Assembly (NCBI RefSeq): GCF_000718135.1
Contig: NZ_JOEM01000021.1
Span: forward strand, 1 to 64,000
DNA from: Streptomyces cyaneofuscatus
Lineage (GTDB): Bacteria > Actinomycetota > Actinomycetes > Streptomycetales > Streptomycetaceae
Reading direction: 5' to 3'
Length of the DNA stretch: 64,000 bases
Shown here: piece after piece, positions 25,904-35,007 of the stretch
Layout: the number at the start of each line of letters is the position of its first letter
How positions within the stretch are numbered: position 1 is the first letter of the stretch
Translations under genes and position numbers: made by a program
Notes under the pieces: generated by a model
The model's database searches: none
Seen by the model: only the letters and a program-made list of their open reading frames with translations
What the model was told of the DNA's origin: nothing

Positions 25904-27094
25904 GTGATCGACATCGTGGCCGTGCTCAGGGCCGAGGACGCCGTACTGGACTTCCTCTCCGTGCTCACCGCCCCCGAGCCCCGCCACCGCCAGGACGGGG
26001 GCCATGAGGTCCATGAGGTCCATGTCCTGCTCGGCGACACCGCGGAGCACCTGGTCCTCCCGGCGGGCCTGCCTCCCACCGAACGCCTCGCCGCCGTCGC
26101 CCGGCACATCCGGCCCGTCGACGAGAGCGCCGCCTCGCCGGGAACGGAGGCGCTGGCCGGCCTGATCGAGGCCGCGGCCCGGGGCGCGGAGGCCCGGCTC
26201 TGGACCCACTCGCCCGCCGACACCCGCCGCAGCAGAGGCCGCCTCGGCCGGGACGCCGCCGCTGCCGTCGCCCCGGGCGGGCCGCCCGTCCTGCACGCCG
26301 TCGGCCACTCCCCGTATCTCCAGTTCATCAGCGACCTCGACCGGTCGCTGGACCGCGCCGGGGTCGAGGCCAAGCTCGCCTTCGTCAACCGGCACTGCGG
26401 CCACCTGCTGCGCACCGACTCCGCCGAGTACGTGATCCAGACCGGCCGGGTCCATGCCACCGAGCGGTTCTTCGAGGCCGGTCCCGCGGAGGAGCGCGAG
26501 CGGCTGTTCGCCCTCCTGGCCAGCCTCGACGAGGACGCGGCCACCGTGCCCGACCCGTGGGAGTTCGCCACCTCCGCGTACGAGGCGGAGCGGCTGGACC
26601 GCACCGTCGCCTGGATCGCCGAGCACTGTCCGCCCGGCAGCGGTCCCCTCATCGAGGTCGGCGCCTGCGAAGGGGCGCTCACCACCCGGCTCGCGGAGAA
26701 GGGCTTCACCGTCCACGCGACCGAACCCAACCCCGCCTTCCGCCGGCGGCTGACCGACGCCGTCGGTGACACCGCCCGGGTCCACCCCGCCTCCCTGGAG
26801 GAGCTGGCCGCCCGGCCGGAGCTCCCCGGGGCGGCCTACCTCCTGATCGAGATGCTCTACTACGGCCAGGATCTCGCCCTGCTCGACCGGCTCCCGGCCG
26901 ACCTGGTCTTCGTCGCCCTGGAACCCGAGACGCTCGCCACCCGGCTGACCCCCTGGCTGGAGAGCGCCCCGCACTGGGAGAAGGCCGGCGAGACCCCGCT
27001 GGTAGCCCCGGCGCTGGAGACGGTCTGCGGCGGCCGCGCCTACCTCAGCAAACGCGGCAGCATCGGCGTCCTGCTGCGCCGCACCGGCCCCTGA
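25904..27094 (+). CDS. Two-part protein with NodS-like SAM methyltransferase domain
   Basis: This 396-aa protein has a C-terminal NodS-type methyltransferase: PDPWEFATSAYEAERLDRTVAWI (about residues 215-240), SAM-binding LIEVGACEGALTTRL and acidic residue in HATEPNP. The N-terminal 200 residues have no family I recognise but contain a conserved-looking stretch near VNRHCGHLLRT. NodS methylates an amino sugar on Nod factors, so a sugar or glycan acceptor is plausible. GTG 25904 follows GAGGGG. It begins a three-gene unit with a DUF1796 protein and a PIG-L deacetylase. Confidence 0.7.
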   Translation: MIDIVAVLRAEDAVLDFLSVLTAPEPRHRQDGGHEVHEVHVLLGDTAEHLVLPAGLPPTERLAAVARHIRPVDESAASPGTEALAGLIEAAARGAEARLWTHSPADTRRSRGRLGRDAAAAVAPGGPPVLHAVGHSPYLQFISDLDRSLDRAGVEAKLAFVNRHCGHLLRTDSAEYVIQTGRVHATERFFEAGPAEERERLFALLASLDEDAATVPDPWEFATSAYEAERLDRTVAWIAEHCPPGSGPLIEVGACEGALTTRLAEKGFTVHATEPNPAFRRRLTDAVGDTARVHPASLEELAARPELPGAAYLLIEMLYYGQDLALLDRLPADLVFVALEPETLATRLTPWLESAPHWEKAGETPLVAPALETVCGGRAYLSKRGSIGVLLRRTGP

Positions 27095-27105
27095 CGGAGT
27101 CGGCC

Positions 27106-27729
27106 ATGTACGACGTCTGCGTCGGGCTCGGCTACCACTGCGAGTCCACCTACCAGCTCCGCCGCATCACCGGCCAGGACCGGGCCCACTTCTTCGACTG
27201 GCTCGACCTCGACCTCGTCGCCGTACGGGAGATCATCGCGGCCGACTTCGCCAACGTGCTGCGCCCCGGACTGAGCGAACCCTTCAGCAACGGCCTGTGC
27301 GTACGGGACCGGGGCTCGAACATTCGCTTCTTCCACGACTTCAACGCTCCGAAGGGCACTCCGCTGACCCCTGACATCGTTGCCGAGCAGTATCCGGGGG
27401 TCCGGGAGAAGTTCGCGTACCTCGCCGACCGCTGGCGGGCCCTGACGGCCTCCCGCTCCCGCGTCCTGTACGTCCACCACGACGCGTTCGACGAGAGCGG
27501 CCCCGGCGACCTGGCGGCCCTGCACGGCCTCCTGCGCTCCCGCTACCCGGACCACGCCTTTGATCTCCTCTGGCTGCGCCGAACGCCCCCGGAGGACGCC
27601 GCCGCCCTCCCGCCCGGGGTCACCTGGTCCACCGTCGCCGCCCAGCCCGGCCGCTGGGAGGGCAGCGACGCGGCCTGGGACGCCGCCCTGGCCGCCCTGG
27701 ACATCCCCAGGGCCCCCGCAGCATCCTGA
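27106..27729 (+). CDS. DUF1796 putative papain-like cysteine peptidase
   Basis: This 207-aa protein begins MYDVCVGLGYHCESTYQLRR and contains HFFDWLDLDL, the two hallmarks of DUF1796; the early cysteine is the proposed nucleophile and later histidines (LYVHHDAF) could complete the site. DUF1796 proteins are found among polysaccharide and glycan genes, and their activity is not established. It starts 11 bp after the methyltransferase gene, so it is in the same operon. Confidence 0.7.
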   Translation: MYDVCVGLGYHCESTYQLRRITGQDRAHFFDWLDLDLVAVREIIAADFANVLRPGLSEPFSNGLCVRDRGSNIRFFHDFNAPKGTPLTPDIVAEQYPGVREKFAYLADRWRALTASRSRVLYVHHDAFDESGPGDLAALHGLLRSRYPDHAFDLLWLRRTPPEDAAALPPGVTWSTVAAQPGRWEGSDAAWDAALAALDIPRAPAAS

Positions 27730-27751
27730 CCCGCTTCTTTCCGGAGGAACC

Positions 27752-28492
27752 GTGCCCGTACCGCCCCCCTGGCGCACCCTCGTCGTCTCCCCGCACTTCG
27801 ACGACGCCGCGCTCTCCCTCGCCGGGCTCCTGCCCACCCTGCCCGGCCCCCTCGCCGTCGTCACCGTCCACGGCGGGCCCCCGCCGCCCGGGTCCCCCGT
27901 CTCCTGGTGGGACAGCGTCTGCGGCTTCACCACCGCCGCCGAGGCCCACCGGGTCCGCAGCGCCGAGGACGCCCGCGCCTGCGAGCTGCTCGGCGCCGAG
28001 CAGGTCCTCATCGACCACCCCGACGGCCCGTACGTCACCGAGGGCGAGGGCCCGGACGCTCTGGACGCCCTCCTGAGCGGCCTCGCGCCCACCACCCAGG
28101 TCCTCGTCCCGCTCGGCACCAACCAGCCCGACCACGAGGCCGTACGGATCCGCGCCGAACGCGCCCTCGCCGCGGCCTGCGCCCCCGCCCCCTGGGTCTA
28201 CGCCGACCTGCCCTACACCGGGCACCTGCCCGAGTGGGGCACGCCCGAGGCGTCCGGGGCGCTGGCCGCCAGCCAGAAGTGGGGGACCGCCTACCAGGAG
28301 CTCACCCGCCGCCACCGGGTCACCGTCGAGCGCGAGCTGGTGCTCTCCGACGAGCAGTGGGCGGCCAAGCGCGCGGCGGTCCTCAGCCACGCCTCCCAGC
28401 TCGCCGCCCTCGCCCCCGACCACGGCACCTTCCTCGCCCGCACCGGCCCCCTGCGCGCCGAGCTGATCTGGAGCCTGGAGCCGAAGGGCTGA
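27752..28492 (+). CDS. PIG-L (LmbE-like) N-acetylglucosaminyl-type deacetylase
   Basis: This 246-aa protein has the PIG-L zinc site: SPHFDDAALS near the N-terminus (usual form PHPDDE) and QPDHEAVR in the middle. Members deacetylate GlcNAc-linked lipids or small molecules such as mycothiol precursors. GTG 27752 follows a GGAGG site 22 bp after the DUF1796 gene. Together the operon suggests deacetylation then N- or O-methylation of an amino sugar; the substrate is unknown. Confidence 0.83.
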   Translation: MPVPPPWRTLVVSPHFDDAALSLAGLLPTLPGPLAVVTVHGGPPPPGSPVSWWDSVCGFTTAAEAHRVRSAEDARACELLGAEQVLIDHPDGPYVTEGEGPDALDALLSGLAPTTQVLVPLGTNQPDHEAVRIRAERALAAACAPAPWVYADLPYTGHLPEWGTPEASGALAASQKWGTAYQELTRRHRVTVERELVLSDEQWAAKRAAVLSHASQLAALAPDHGTFLARTGPLRAELIWSLEPKG

Positions 28493-28507
28493 GCGTCCGG
28501 GAACGCA

Positions 28508-28543
28508 CGAAGGCCCGGATGCCGGGGAGCATCCGGGCCTTCG
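28508..28543. terminator. Bidirectional terminator between PIG-L gene and pssA
   Basis: A perfect 15-bp stem (CGAAGGCCCGGATGC and its complement) with a six-base loop lies between the convergent PIG-L deacetylase and pssA genes. It can terminate both. Confidence 0.85.
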
Positions 28544-28578
28544 CCCTGTACTGCATGCGTACCGCAGTGCCCGTACCG

Positions 28579-29439
28579 CTACGGCAGCTGCGCCGCCCGT
28601 GCCTCGCGCCGGTTGTCACGGAACGTGTTGACCCGTCGCGCCGTGGCGAAGAGCGGGATCACCGCACCGAGGACGACCTGGAGCGCACAGCCGGTCTGGA
28701 GCAGCAGCTGACCGCCCGGCGCGTCGAACGCCCACGCGGCGAGCAGCCCCATCGCGCCGACGATCCAGCTGAGCATCGCCACCGCGAGGATGCCCCGCGG
28801 CTTGGGGTACTCGACCCGGCTCACCATCAGCCACGCCACCCCGATGATCGCGAGCAGCGTCGGGACGAAGGGCAGCTCCAGGAGCACGATCGAGACGACC
28901 GTCAGCGCTCCGAAGGGGCTCGGCATGCCCTGGAACATGCCGTCCTTCAAGGTCACACAGGAGAATCTGGCCAGCCTGAGCACCACCGCCAGCAGCACGA
29001 CGATCGCCGCCAGCGCCGACACCCGCTGATGGGCGTCGTCCGCGACCATCCCGTACACGAGCACGAAGTAGGCCGGGGCGAGCCCGAAGCTGATGAGGTC
29101 GGAGAGGTTGTCCAGCTCGGCCCCCATCGGCGAGGAGCGCAGCTTGCGTGCCACGAGCCCGTCGAAGAGGTCGAAGATCGCCGCCATCAGCATGAGGATC
29201 ACGGCGGTGGCCGCCGAGTGGCGGGCCATGCCCGTCTCCTCGCTGCCCGTGAGGTGCGGGATGAGGATCCCGGTGGTGGTGAAGTACACCGCCATGAATC
29301 CGCACGTGGCGTTACCGAGAGTGAGCGTGTCCGCTATCGACAGCCGCATCGAGAGCGGCATGTCCTCCGCGTCCGTGTCGCTCGCCTCACCGGCCTCCGG
29401 AACCCAGTCGGCCTGGGTATCGGGATCAACTACGGTCAA
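28579..29439 (-). CDS. pssA: CDP-diacylglycerol--serine O-phosphatidyltransferase
   Basis: This 286-aa membrane enzyme has the CDP-alcohol phosphotransferase motif DGLVARKLRSSPMGAELDNL followed by SD, with the D-G-x2-A-R-x8-G-x3-D-x3-D pattern, and about seven hydrophobic segments. It makes phosphatidylserine from CDP-diacylglycerol and serine. The likely start is TTG 29439, which overlaps the psd stop by 14 bases and has GGGGGTGA upstream; a later ATG at the MPLSMRLS segment is the alternative. The psd-pssA pair is the route to phosphatidylethanolamine. Confidence 0.87.
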   Translation of the reverse strand: MTVVDPDTQADWVPEAGEASDTDAEDMPLSMRLSIADTLTLGNATCGFMAVYFTTTGILIPHLTGSEETGMARHSAATAVILMLMAAIFDLFDGLVARKLRSSPMGAELDNLSDLISFGLAPAYFVLVYGMVADDAHQRVSALAAIVVLLAVVLRLARFSCVTLKDGMFQGMPSPFGALTVVSIVLLELPFVPTLLAIIGVAWLMVSRVEYPKPRGILAVAMLSWIVGAMGLLAAWAFDAPGGQLLLQTGCALQVVLGAVIPLFATARRVNTFRDNRREARAAQLP

Positions 29440-30073
29440 TTCGAGTCACCCCCGCGGTAGTGGCCTGGCCGACCTCGACCGCGACATCGATACCTTCCGG
29501 AAGGTAGATGTCGACGCGCGAACCGAAGCGGATCAGGCCGATGCGCTCGCCCTGCTCCACCTTCGTGCCCTGCGGGAGGTACGGCACGATCCGACGGGCG
29601 ACCGCTCCCGCGATCTGCACCATCTCGATGTCGCCGAGCTCGGTGTCGAAGTGCCAGACAACGCGCTCGTTGTTCTCGCTCTCCTTGTTGAACGCCGGAA
29701 CGAACCCGCCCGGGATGTGCTCGACCGACGTCACGGTGCCCGCCAGCGGCGCGCGGTTGACGTGGACGTTGAGCGGGCTCATGAAGATCGCGACCCGGGT
29801 GCGCCCGTCCTTCCACGGCATGATGCTCTGCACCACACCGTCGGCCGGCGAGATGATCCGGCCTTCGGCGATCTCGCGCTCGGGGTCACGGAAGAACCAC
29901 AGCATGCCCGCCGCGAGCGCGGTGGTGGGCACGGCCGCTGCTGCCCAGCGCCCGGACTTGCGGGCGCGGACCAGGCTGAGGGCCGCGGTGGCGACGGTCG
30001 GGAGGAGCCACGGCGATGCTCCGCGGGCGATGCGGACCCCGCCGCGGTTTGCGGAGGTAGGGCTGTCGGGCAT
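29426..30073 (-). CDS. psd: Phosphatidylserine decarboxylase proenzyme
   Basis: This 215-aa protein is of the short Psd type. It has the FMSPLNVHVNR motif and the self-cleavage site FGS within IRFGSRVDIYLP, where the serine becomes the pyruvoyl cofactor. It decarboxylates phosphatidylserine to phosphatidylethanolamine. ATG 30073 with GAAGG upstream is preferred over an upstream in-frame ATG. It is cotranscribed with pssA and lies 180 bp downstream of the acyl-CoA dehydrogenase gene. Confidence 0.9.
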   Translation of the reverse strand: MPDSPTSANRGGVRIARGASPWLLPTVATAALSLVRARKSGRWAAAAVPTTALAAGMLWFFRDPEREIAEGRIISPADGVVQSIMPWKDGRTRVAIFMSPLNVHVNRAPLAGTVTSVEHIPGGFVPAFNKESENNERVVWHFDTELGDIEMVQIAGAVARRIVPYLPQGTKVEQGERIGLIRFGSRVDIYLPEGIDVAVEVGQATTAGVTRIDRS

Positions 30074-30253
30074 GAATGACCTTCGTAGCGGATGATGCCG
30101 CGCTGGCAACGGGGGACGGCGGCTTTCCGAAGATGCTATCGGTTGCCGGGCGCAACTGGGCAAGCCAGCAGCCGAGTCGGACTGTCGAACGCCGCCCGCC
30201 GAGGGTGACCCGGTGTGATGTTCTTCGCCACCAAATCACCCTGAATCGGACAA

Positions 30254-31459
30254 TCAGCCCTGGAATCGGTACTCCTCCAGGAGTCGCCGGCCAATGATCA
30301 TTTTCTGGATCTCGGCGGTACCTTCACCGATCAGCAGCATCGGCGCCTCGCGGTAGAGGCGCTCGATCTCGTACTCCTTGGAGAAGCCGTAACCGCCGTG
30401 GATACGGAAGGCGTCCTCGACGACTTCCTTGCAGTACTCGGAGGCGAGGTACTTCGCCATCCCTGCCTCCAGGTCGTTACGCTCCCCGGAGTCCTTTTTG
30501 CGTGCTGCATTCACCATCATCGCATGGGCGGCTTCGACCTTGGTGGCCATTTCGGCCAATTTGAACTGGATCGCCTGGTGCTGAGCGATCGGCTTGCCGA
30601 AGGTGTGGCGCTGCTGGGCGTACGAAACACCCAGCTCGAATGCACGCTGAGCGACGCCGCAACCACGCGCGGCGACATTCACCCGGCCGACCTCGACACC
30701 GTCCATCATTTGGTAAAACCCTCGACCGGTCGTGCCCCCGAGCACGCGATTGGCCGGAATGCGCAGGTCGTCCATGATGAGCTCGGTCGTGTCGACGCCC
30801 TTGTAGCCCATCTTGTCGATCTTCCCGGGGATGGTCAGACCGGGCCGGACCTCTCCGAAGCCGGGCTCCTTCTCGATGAGGAAGGTCGTCATCGACTTGT
30901 GGGGCGCGGTGCCCTCGGGGTGGCCTTCGTCACTTCGGCAGAGAACGGCCACCAGCGTGGAGGTTCCGCCGTTCGTCAGCCACATCTTCTGGCCGTTGAG
31001 GACGTACTCGTCGCCTTCCCTGACGCCCTTCGACGTGATCGCCGAGACGTCCGAGCCGAGCGCCGGCTCCGACATCGAGAAGGCGCCCCGCACCTCGCCC
31101 AGCGCCATCCTCGGCAGGAACGTGTCCTTCTGTTCCTGGGTGCCGTGCTGCTTGAGCATGTAGGCCACGATGAAATGCGTGTTGATGATGCCGGACACGC
31201 TCATCCAGCCGCGGGCGATCTCCTCCACGCACAGCGCGTAGGTGAGCAGCGACTCTCCCAGACCCCCGTACTCCTCGGGGATCATCAGCCCGAACAGGCC
31301 GAGTTCCTTGAGCCCCTCCACGATTTCCGTGGGGTACTCGTCGCGGTGCTCCAGCTGGGTCGCGACCGGAATGATCTCCTTGTCGACGAAATCCCGGACC
31401 GTGGAAAGGATTTCCCGCTGGATGTCGTTCAGACCGGCGGTCTGGGCGAGTCGCGTCAT
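30254..31459 (-). CDS. mcd: Acyl-CoA dehydrogenase, probable methylsuccinyl-CoA dehydrogenase
   Basis: This 401-aa flavoprotein has the acyl-CoA dehydrogenase motifs FSMSEPALGSDVS, MWLTNGGTSTL and the catalytic glutamate region LIGEGTAEIQKMIIGR. From its place in the ccr operon it should oxidise (2S)-methylsuccinyl-CoA to mesaconyl-CoA, passing electrons to ETF. It follows the MaoC gene by 49 bp. Other short-chain acyl-CoA dehydrogenase roles are possible; the operon context is the main argument for specificity. Confidence 0.82.
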   Translation of the reverse strand: MTRLAQTAGLNDIQREILSTVRDFVDKEIIPVATQLEHRDEYPTEIVEGLKELGLFGLMIPEEYGGLGESLLTYALCVEEIARGWMSVSGIINTHFIVAYMLKQHGTQEQKDTFLPRMALGEVRGAFSMSEPALGSDVSAITSKGVREGDEYVLNGQKMWLTNGGTSTLVAVLCRSDEGHPEGTAPHKSMTTFLIEKEPGFGEVRPGLTIPGKIDKMGYKGVDTTELIMDDLRIPANRVLGGTTGRGFYQMMDGVEVGRVNVAARGCGVAQRAFELGVSYAQQRHTFGKPIAQHQAIQFKLAEMATKVEAAHAMMVNAARKKDSGERNDLEAGMAKYLASEYCKEVVEDAFRIHGGYGFSKEYEIERLYREAPMLLIGEGTAEIQKMIIGRRLLEEYRFQG

Positions 31460-31508
31460 GGCTGCTTCTCCTGTGGCTTCACGCGGATGGCCTTAAGGCT
31501 TCACACAG

Positions 31509-32012
31509 TTACTTGGCGGGCGTCGGGCGGCCGGGCTGCTCTCCGCCGCGCTCCTTGATGTACGTCTCGGTGGGGACCATCACCTTGCGCCGGAACACGC
31601 AGACCACGGTGCCGTCCTGCTTGTAGCCCTTGGTCTCCACGTACACGATCCCGCGGTCGTTCTTGGACTTCGACGGGGTCTTGTCCAGCACGGTCGTCTC
31701 GCCGTAGATCGTGTCGCCGTGGAAGGTCGGCGCGATGTGCTTGAGCGATTCGACCTCCAGGTTGGCGATGGCCTTTCCGGAGACGTCCGGCACCGACATG
31801 CCGAGCAGAAGCGAGTAGATGTAGTTCCCGACGACGACGTTCTTCCCGAAGTCGGTCGTCTTCTCCGCGTAGTTGCTGTCCATGTGGAGCGGGTGGTGAT
31901 TCATGGTCAGCAGGCAGAAGAGGTGGTCGTCGTATTCCGTGACCGTCTTTCCGGGCCAGTGCTTGTAGACGGCACCGACCTCGAACTCCTCAAAAGTGCG
32001 TCCGAACTGCAT
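31509..32012 (-). CDS. mch: MaoC-type hydratase, probable mesaconyl-CoA hydratase
   Basis: This 167-aa protein has a single hot-dog domain with the MaoC signature (MNHHPLHMDSNYAEKTTDFGKNVVVGNYIYSLLLG). In this operon the expected reaction is hydration of mesaconyl-C1-CoA to beta-methylmalyl-CoA. ATG 32012 lies 2 bp after the lyase stop codon. Characterised proteobacterial Mch is about twice as long, so this is the shorter single-domain form. Confidence 0.78.
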   Translation of the reverse strand: MQFGRTFEEFEVGAVYKHWPGKTVTEYDDHLFCLLTMNHHPLHMDSNYAEKTTDFGKNVVVGNYIYSLLLGMSVPDVSGKAIANLEVESLKHIAPTFHGDTIYGETTVLDKTPSKSKNDRGIVYVETKGYKQDGTVVCVFRRKVMVPTETYIKERGGEQPGRPTPAK

Positions 32013-32014
32013 GA

Positions 32015-32989
32015 TCAGGCCTCCGGGGCTTCGAACTTGGAGGTGCGCTGCATTCCGGCGGCCCGGCCCTTGCCCGCGACGACCAGGGCCATCTTGCGGC
32101 TGGCCTCGTCGATCATCTCGTCGCCGAGCATCGCCGAGCCCTTCTTGCCGCCCTCCTCGGAGGTGCACCAGTCGTAGGCGTCGAGGATCAGCTCGGCGTG
32201 GTCGTAGTCCTCCTGCGAGGGCGAGAACACCTCGTTGGCCGCGTCGACCTGGCCCGGGTGCAGCACCCACTTGCCGTCGAACCCGAGGGCGGCGGCACGG
32301 CCGGCCACCTCGCGGTAGGCGTCCACGTCACGGATCTGGAGGAACGGGCCGTCGATCGCCTGGAGATCGTGCGTACGGGCCGCCATCAGGATGCGCATCA
32401 GGATGTAGTGGTACGCGTCCGCCGGGTAGCCGGGCGGCTGCTGGCCGACGACCAGGGTCTTCATGTTGATCGACGCCATGAAGTCGGCCGGGCCGAAGAT
32501 CAGCGTCTCCAGACGGGGCGAGGCGGCGGCGATCTCGTCGATGTTCACCAGGCCCTTGGCGTTCTCGATCTGCGCCTCGATGCCGATCTTCCCGACCTCG
32601 AAGCCCATCGTCTTCTCGATCTGGGTCAGCAGCAGGTCCAGCGCCACGACCTGCTGGGCGTCCTGGACCTTCGGCAGCATGATGCAGTCGAGGTTGGGGC
32701 CGGCGCCCTCGACGACCGTGATGACGTCCCGGTACGTCCAGTGCGTCGTCCAGTCGTTGACCCGCACGACCCGGGTCTTGCCGCTCCAGTCACCGTTGTT
32801 CAGCGCGTCCACGATGTGGTGGCGGGCGCCCTCCTTGGCGAGCGGCGCGCAGGCGTCCTCCAGGTCCAGGAAGACCTGGTCCGCCGGGAGGCCCTGGGCC
32901 TTCTCCAGGAAGCGCGGGTTGGAACCCGGCACGGCCAGACACGAACGCCGGGGGCGCAGCCGGTTCACGGGGGTGGTGGGCGTGGTCAT
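32015..32989 (-). CDS. mcl: HpcH/HpaI-CitE family lyase, probable beta-methylmalyl-CoA lyase
   Basis: This 324-aa TIM-barrel enzyme starts with RPRRSCLAVPGSNPRFLEKA and has metal-binding DLEDAC, GIEAQIENAKG and GPADFMASI. In the ethylmalonyl-CoA pathway it cleaves beta-methylmalyl-CoA into propionyl-CoA and glyoxylate, and may also act on malyl-CoA. The ATG overlaps the mutase stop in an ATGA, indicating coupling. CitE-type activities on other CoA thioesters cannot be excluded. Confidence 0.83.
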   Translation of the reverse strand: MTTPTTPVNRLRPRRSCLAVPGSNPRFLEKAQGLPADQVFLDLEDACAPLAKEGARHHIVDALNNGDWSGKTRVVRVNDWTTHWTYRDVITVVEGAGPNLDCIMLPKVQDAQQVVALDLLLTQIEKTMGFEVGKIGIEAQIENAKGLVNIDEIAAASPRLETLIFGPADFMASINMKTLVVGQQPPGYPADAYHYILMRILMAARTHDLQAIDGPFLQIRDVDAYREVAGRAAALGFDGKWVLHPGQVDAANEVFSPSQEDYDHAELILDAYDWCTSEEGGKKGSAMLGDEMIDEASRKMALVVAGKGRAAGMQRTSKFEAPEA

Positions 32990-34998
32990 GCGGAGACCTC
33001 CAGAGGGTCGAGCTTGTTCGCTTTCCGGATCTCGTCGACGATACGGCCGATGATCTCCGTGATGCCGAAGTCCTTCGGGGTGAAGACGGCGGCCACACCG
33101 GCTTCGATGAGCGCCGCGGCGTCGGCCGGCGGGATGATGCCGCCCGCGATCACCGGGATGTCCGGCGCCCCGGCCTCGCGCAGCCGGTGCAGGACGTCGG
33201 GGACCAGCTCCGCGTGCGAGCCGGAGAGGATGGAGAGCCCCACGCAGTGCACGTCCTCGGCGAGCGCCGCGTCGGTGATCTGCTCGGGGGTCAGCCGGAT
33301 CCCCTGGTAGACCACCTCGAACCCGGCGTCCCGGGCCCGTACGGCGATCTGCTCGGCCCCGTTGGAGTGCCCGTCCAGACCCGGCTTGCCGACCAGCAGG
33401 CGCAGCCGTCCCACGCCCAGGTCGGCGGCGGTACGGGTGACCTTCTCGCGGACCAGCGCGAGCGTGCTGCCCGGCTCGGCGGTGACCGCGACCGGGGCCG
33501 AGGAGACCCCGGTGGGCGCGCGGAACTCGCCGAAGACGTCCCGCAGCGCCCAGGACCACTCGCCGGTGGTGACGCCCGCGCGGGCGCACTCGACGGTGGC
33601 TTCCATCATGTTCTCGGTGCCCGCCGCGGCCTTCTTCAGCGCGGCCAGGGCCTCCGTCGCCCGGGCCTCGTCGCGGTTGTCCCGCCACTCGTGCAGGGCG
33701 GCGACGACCCGGGCCTCGTTCTCGGGGTCGACGGTCATGATCGCGCCGTCGAGGTCGGAGGTGAGCGGGTTGGGTTCGGTCGTCTCGTAGATGTTGACGC
33801 CGACGATCTTCTCCTCGCCGCCCTCGATCCGGGCCCGCCGCGCCGCGTGCGAGGAGACCAGCTCCGACTTGAGGTAACCGGACTCGACGGCCGCCATCGC
33901 GCCGCCCATCTGCTGGATCCGGTCGATCTCCGCCAGCGACTCCTCGACCAGGGACTCCACCTTGGCCTCGATGACGTGCGAACCGGCGAAGATGTCCTCG
34001 TACTCCAGCAGATCGCTCTCGTGCGCCAGCACCTGCTGGATACGGAGTGACCACTGCTGGTCCCAGGGCCGAGGCAGCCCCAGCGCCTCGTTCCAGGCCG
34101 GGAGCTGCACCGCGCGGGCGCGGGCGTCCTTGGAGAGGGTGACGGCCAGCATCTCCAGGACGATGCGCTGGACGTTGTTCTCCGGCTGGGCCTCGGTCAG
34201 GCCGAGGGAGTTGACCTGGACGCCGTAGCGGAAGCGGCGCTGCTTGGGGTCGGTGATGCCGTACCGCTCACGGGTGACGCGGTCCCAGATGCGGCCGAAG
34301 GCGCGCATCTTGCACATCTCCTCGATGAAGCGGACGCCCGCGTTCACGAAGAACGAGATCCGGGCGACCACATCACCGAACTTCTCCTCGGGCACCTGGC
34401 CCGAGTCGCGGACCGCGTCGAGCACCGCGATGGCGGTCGACATGGCGTACGCGATCTCCTGGACCGGGGTGGCCCCCGCCTCCTGGAGGTGGTAGCTGCA
34501 GATGTTGATCGGGTTCCACTTGGGGATGCGGTTGACCGTGTACGTGATCATGTCCGTGGTCAGCCGCAGCGAGGGCACCGGCGGGAAGACGTGCGTCCCG
34601 CGCGAGAGGTACTCCTTCACGATGTCGTTCTGCGTGGTCCCCTGGAGCTTGGTGGGGTCGGCCCCCTGCTCCTCCGCGACCACCTGGTAGAGCGCCAGCA
34701 GCCACATGGCGGTCGCGTTGATCGTCATCGAGGTGTTCATCTGCTCCAGGGGGATGTCCTGGAACAGCCGGCGCATGTCTCCGAGGTGCGAGACGGGAAC
34801 ACCGACGCGGCCCACCTCGCCGCGGGCGAGAATGTGGTCCGGGTCGTATCCGGTCTGCGTCGGCAGATCGAAGGCGACCGAGAGACCCGTCTGGCCCTTG
34901 GCGAGGTTGCGGCGGTACAGCTCGTTGGACGCCTCGGCGGTCGAGTGACCGGCGTACGTCCGCATGAGCCAGGGCCGGTCCTTCTGACGTTCGGTCAT
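32986..34998 (-). CDS. ecm: Ethylmalonyl-CoA mutase (B12-dependent, MeaA type)
   Basis: This 670-aa single-chain mutase has an N-terminal catalytic barrel (RPWLMRTYAGHSTAEASNELYRR...) and a C-terminal cobalamin-binding domain at about residues 530-660. That domain has the DGHSNG motif that supplies the axial histidine and the IPVIAGGIIPP motif. MeaA-type enzymes convert (2R)-ethylmalonyl-CoA to (2S)-methylsuccinyl-CoA; they differ from the two-subunit methylmalonyl-CoA mutase. It starts 9 bp after ccr. Often annotated meaA. Confidence 0.9.
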   Translation of the reverse strand: MTERQKDRPWLMRTYAGHSTAEASNELYRRNLAKGQTGLSVAFDLPTQTGYDPDHILARGEVGRVGVPVSHLGDMRRLFQDIPLEQMNTSMTINATAMWLLALYQVVAEEQGADPTKLQGTTQNDIVKEYLSRGTHVFPPVPSLRLTTDMITYTVNRIPKWNPINICSYHLQEAGATPVQEIAYAMSTAIAVLDAVRDSGQVPEEKFGDVVARISFFVNAGVRFIEEMCKMRAFGRIWDRVTRERYGITDPKQRRFRYGVQVNSLGLTEAQPENNVQRIVLEMLAVTLSKDARARAVQLPAWNEALGLPRPWDQQWSLRIQQVLAHESDLLEYEDIFAGSHVIEAKVESLVEESLAEIDRIQQMGGAMAAVESGYLKSELVSSHAARRARIEGGEEKIVGVNIYETTEPNPLTSDLDGAIMTVDPENEARVVAALHEWRDNRDEARATEALAALKKAAAGTENMMEATVECARAGVTTGEWSWALRDVFGEFRAPTGVSSAPVAVTAEPGSTLALVREKVTRTAADLGVGRLRLLVGKPGLDGHSNGAEQIAVRARDAGFEVVYQGIRLTPEQITDAALAEDVHCVGLSILSGSHAELVPDVLHRLREAGAPDIPVIAGGIIPPADAAALIEAGVAAVFTPKDFGITEIIGRIVDEIRKANKLDPLEVSA

Positions 34999-35007
34999 GG
35001 GAGAACC

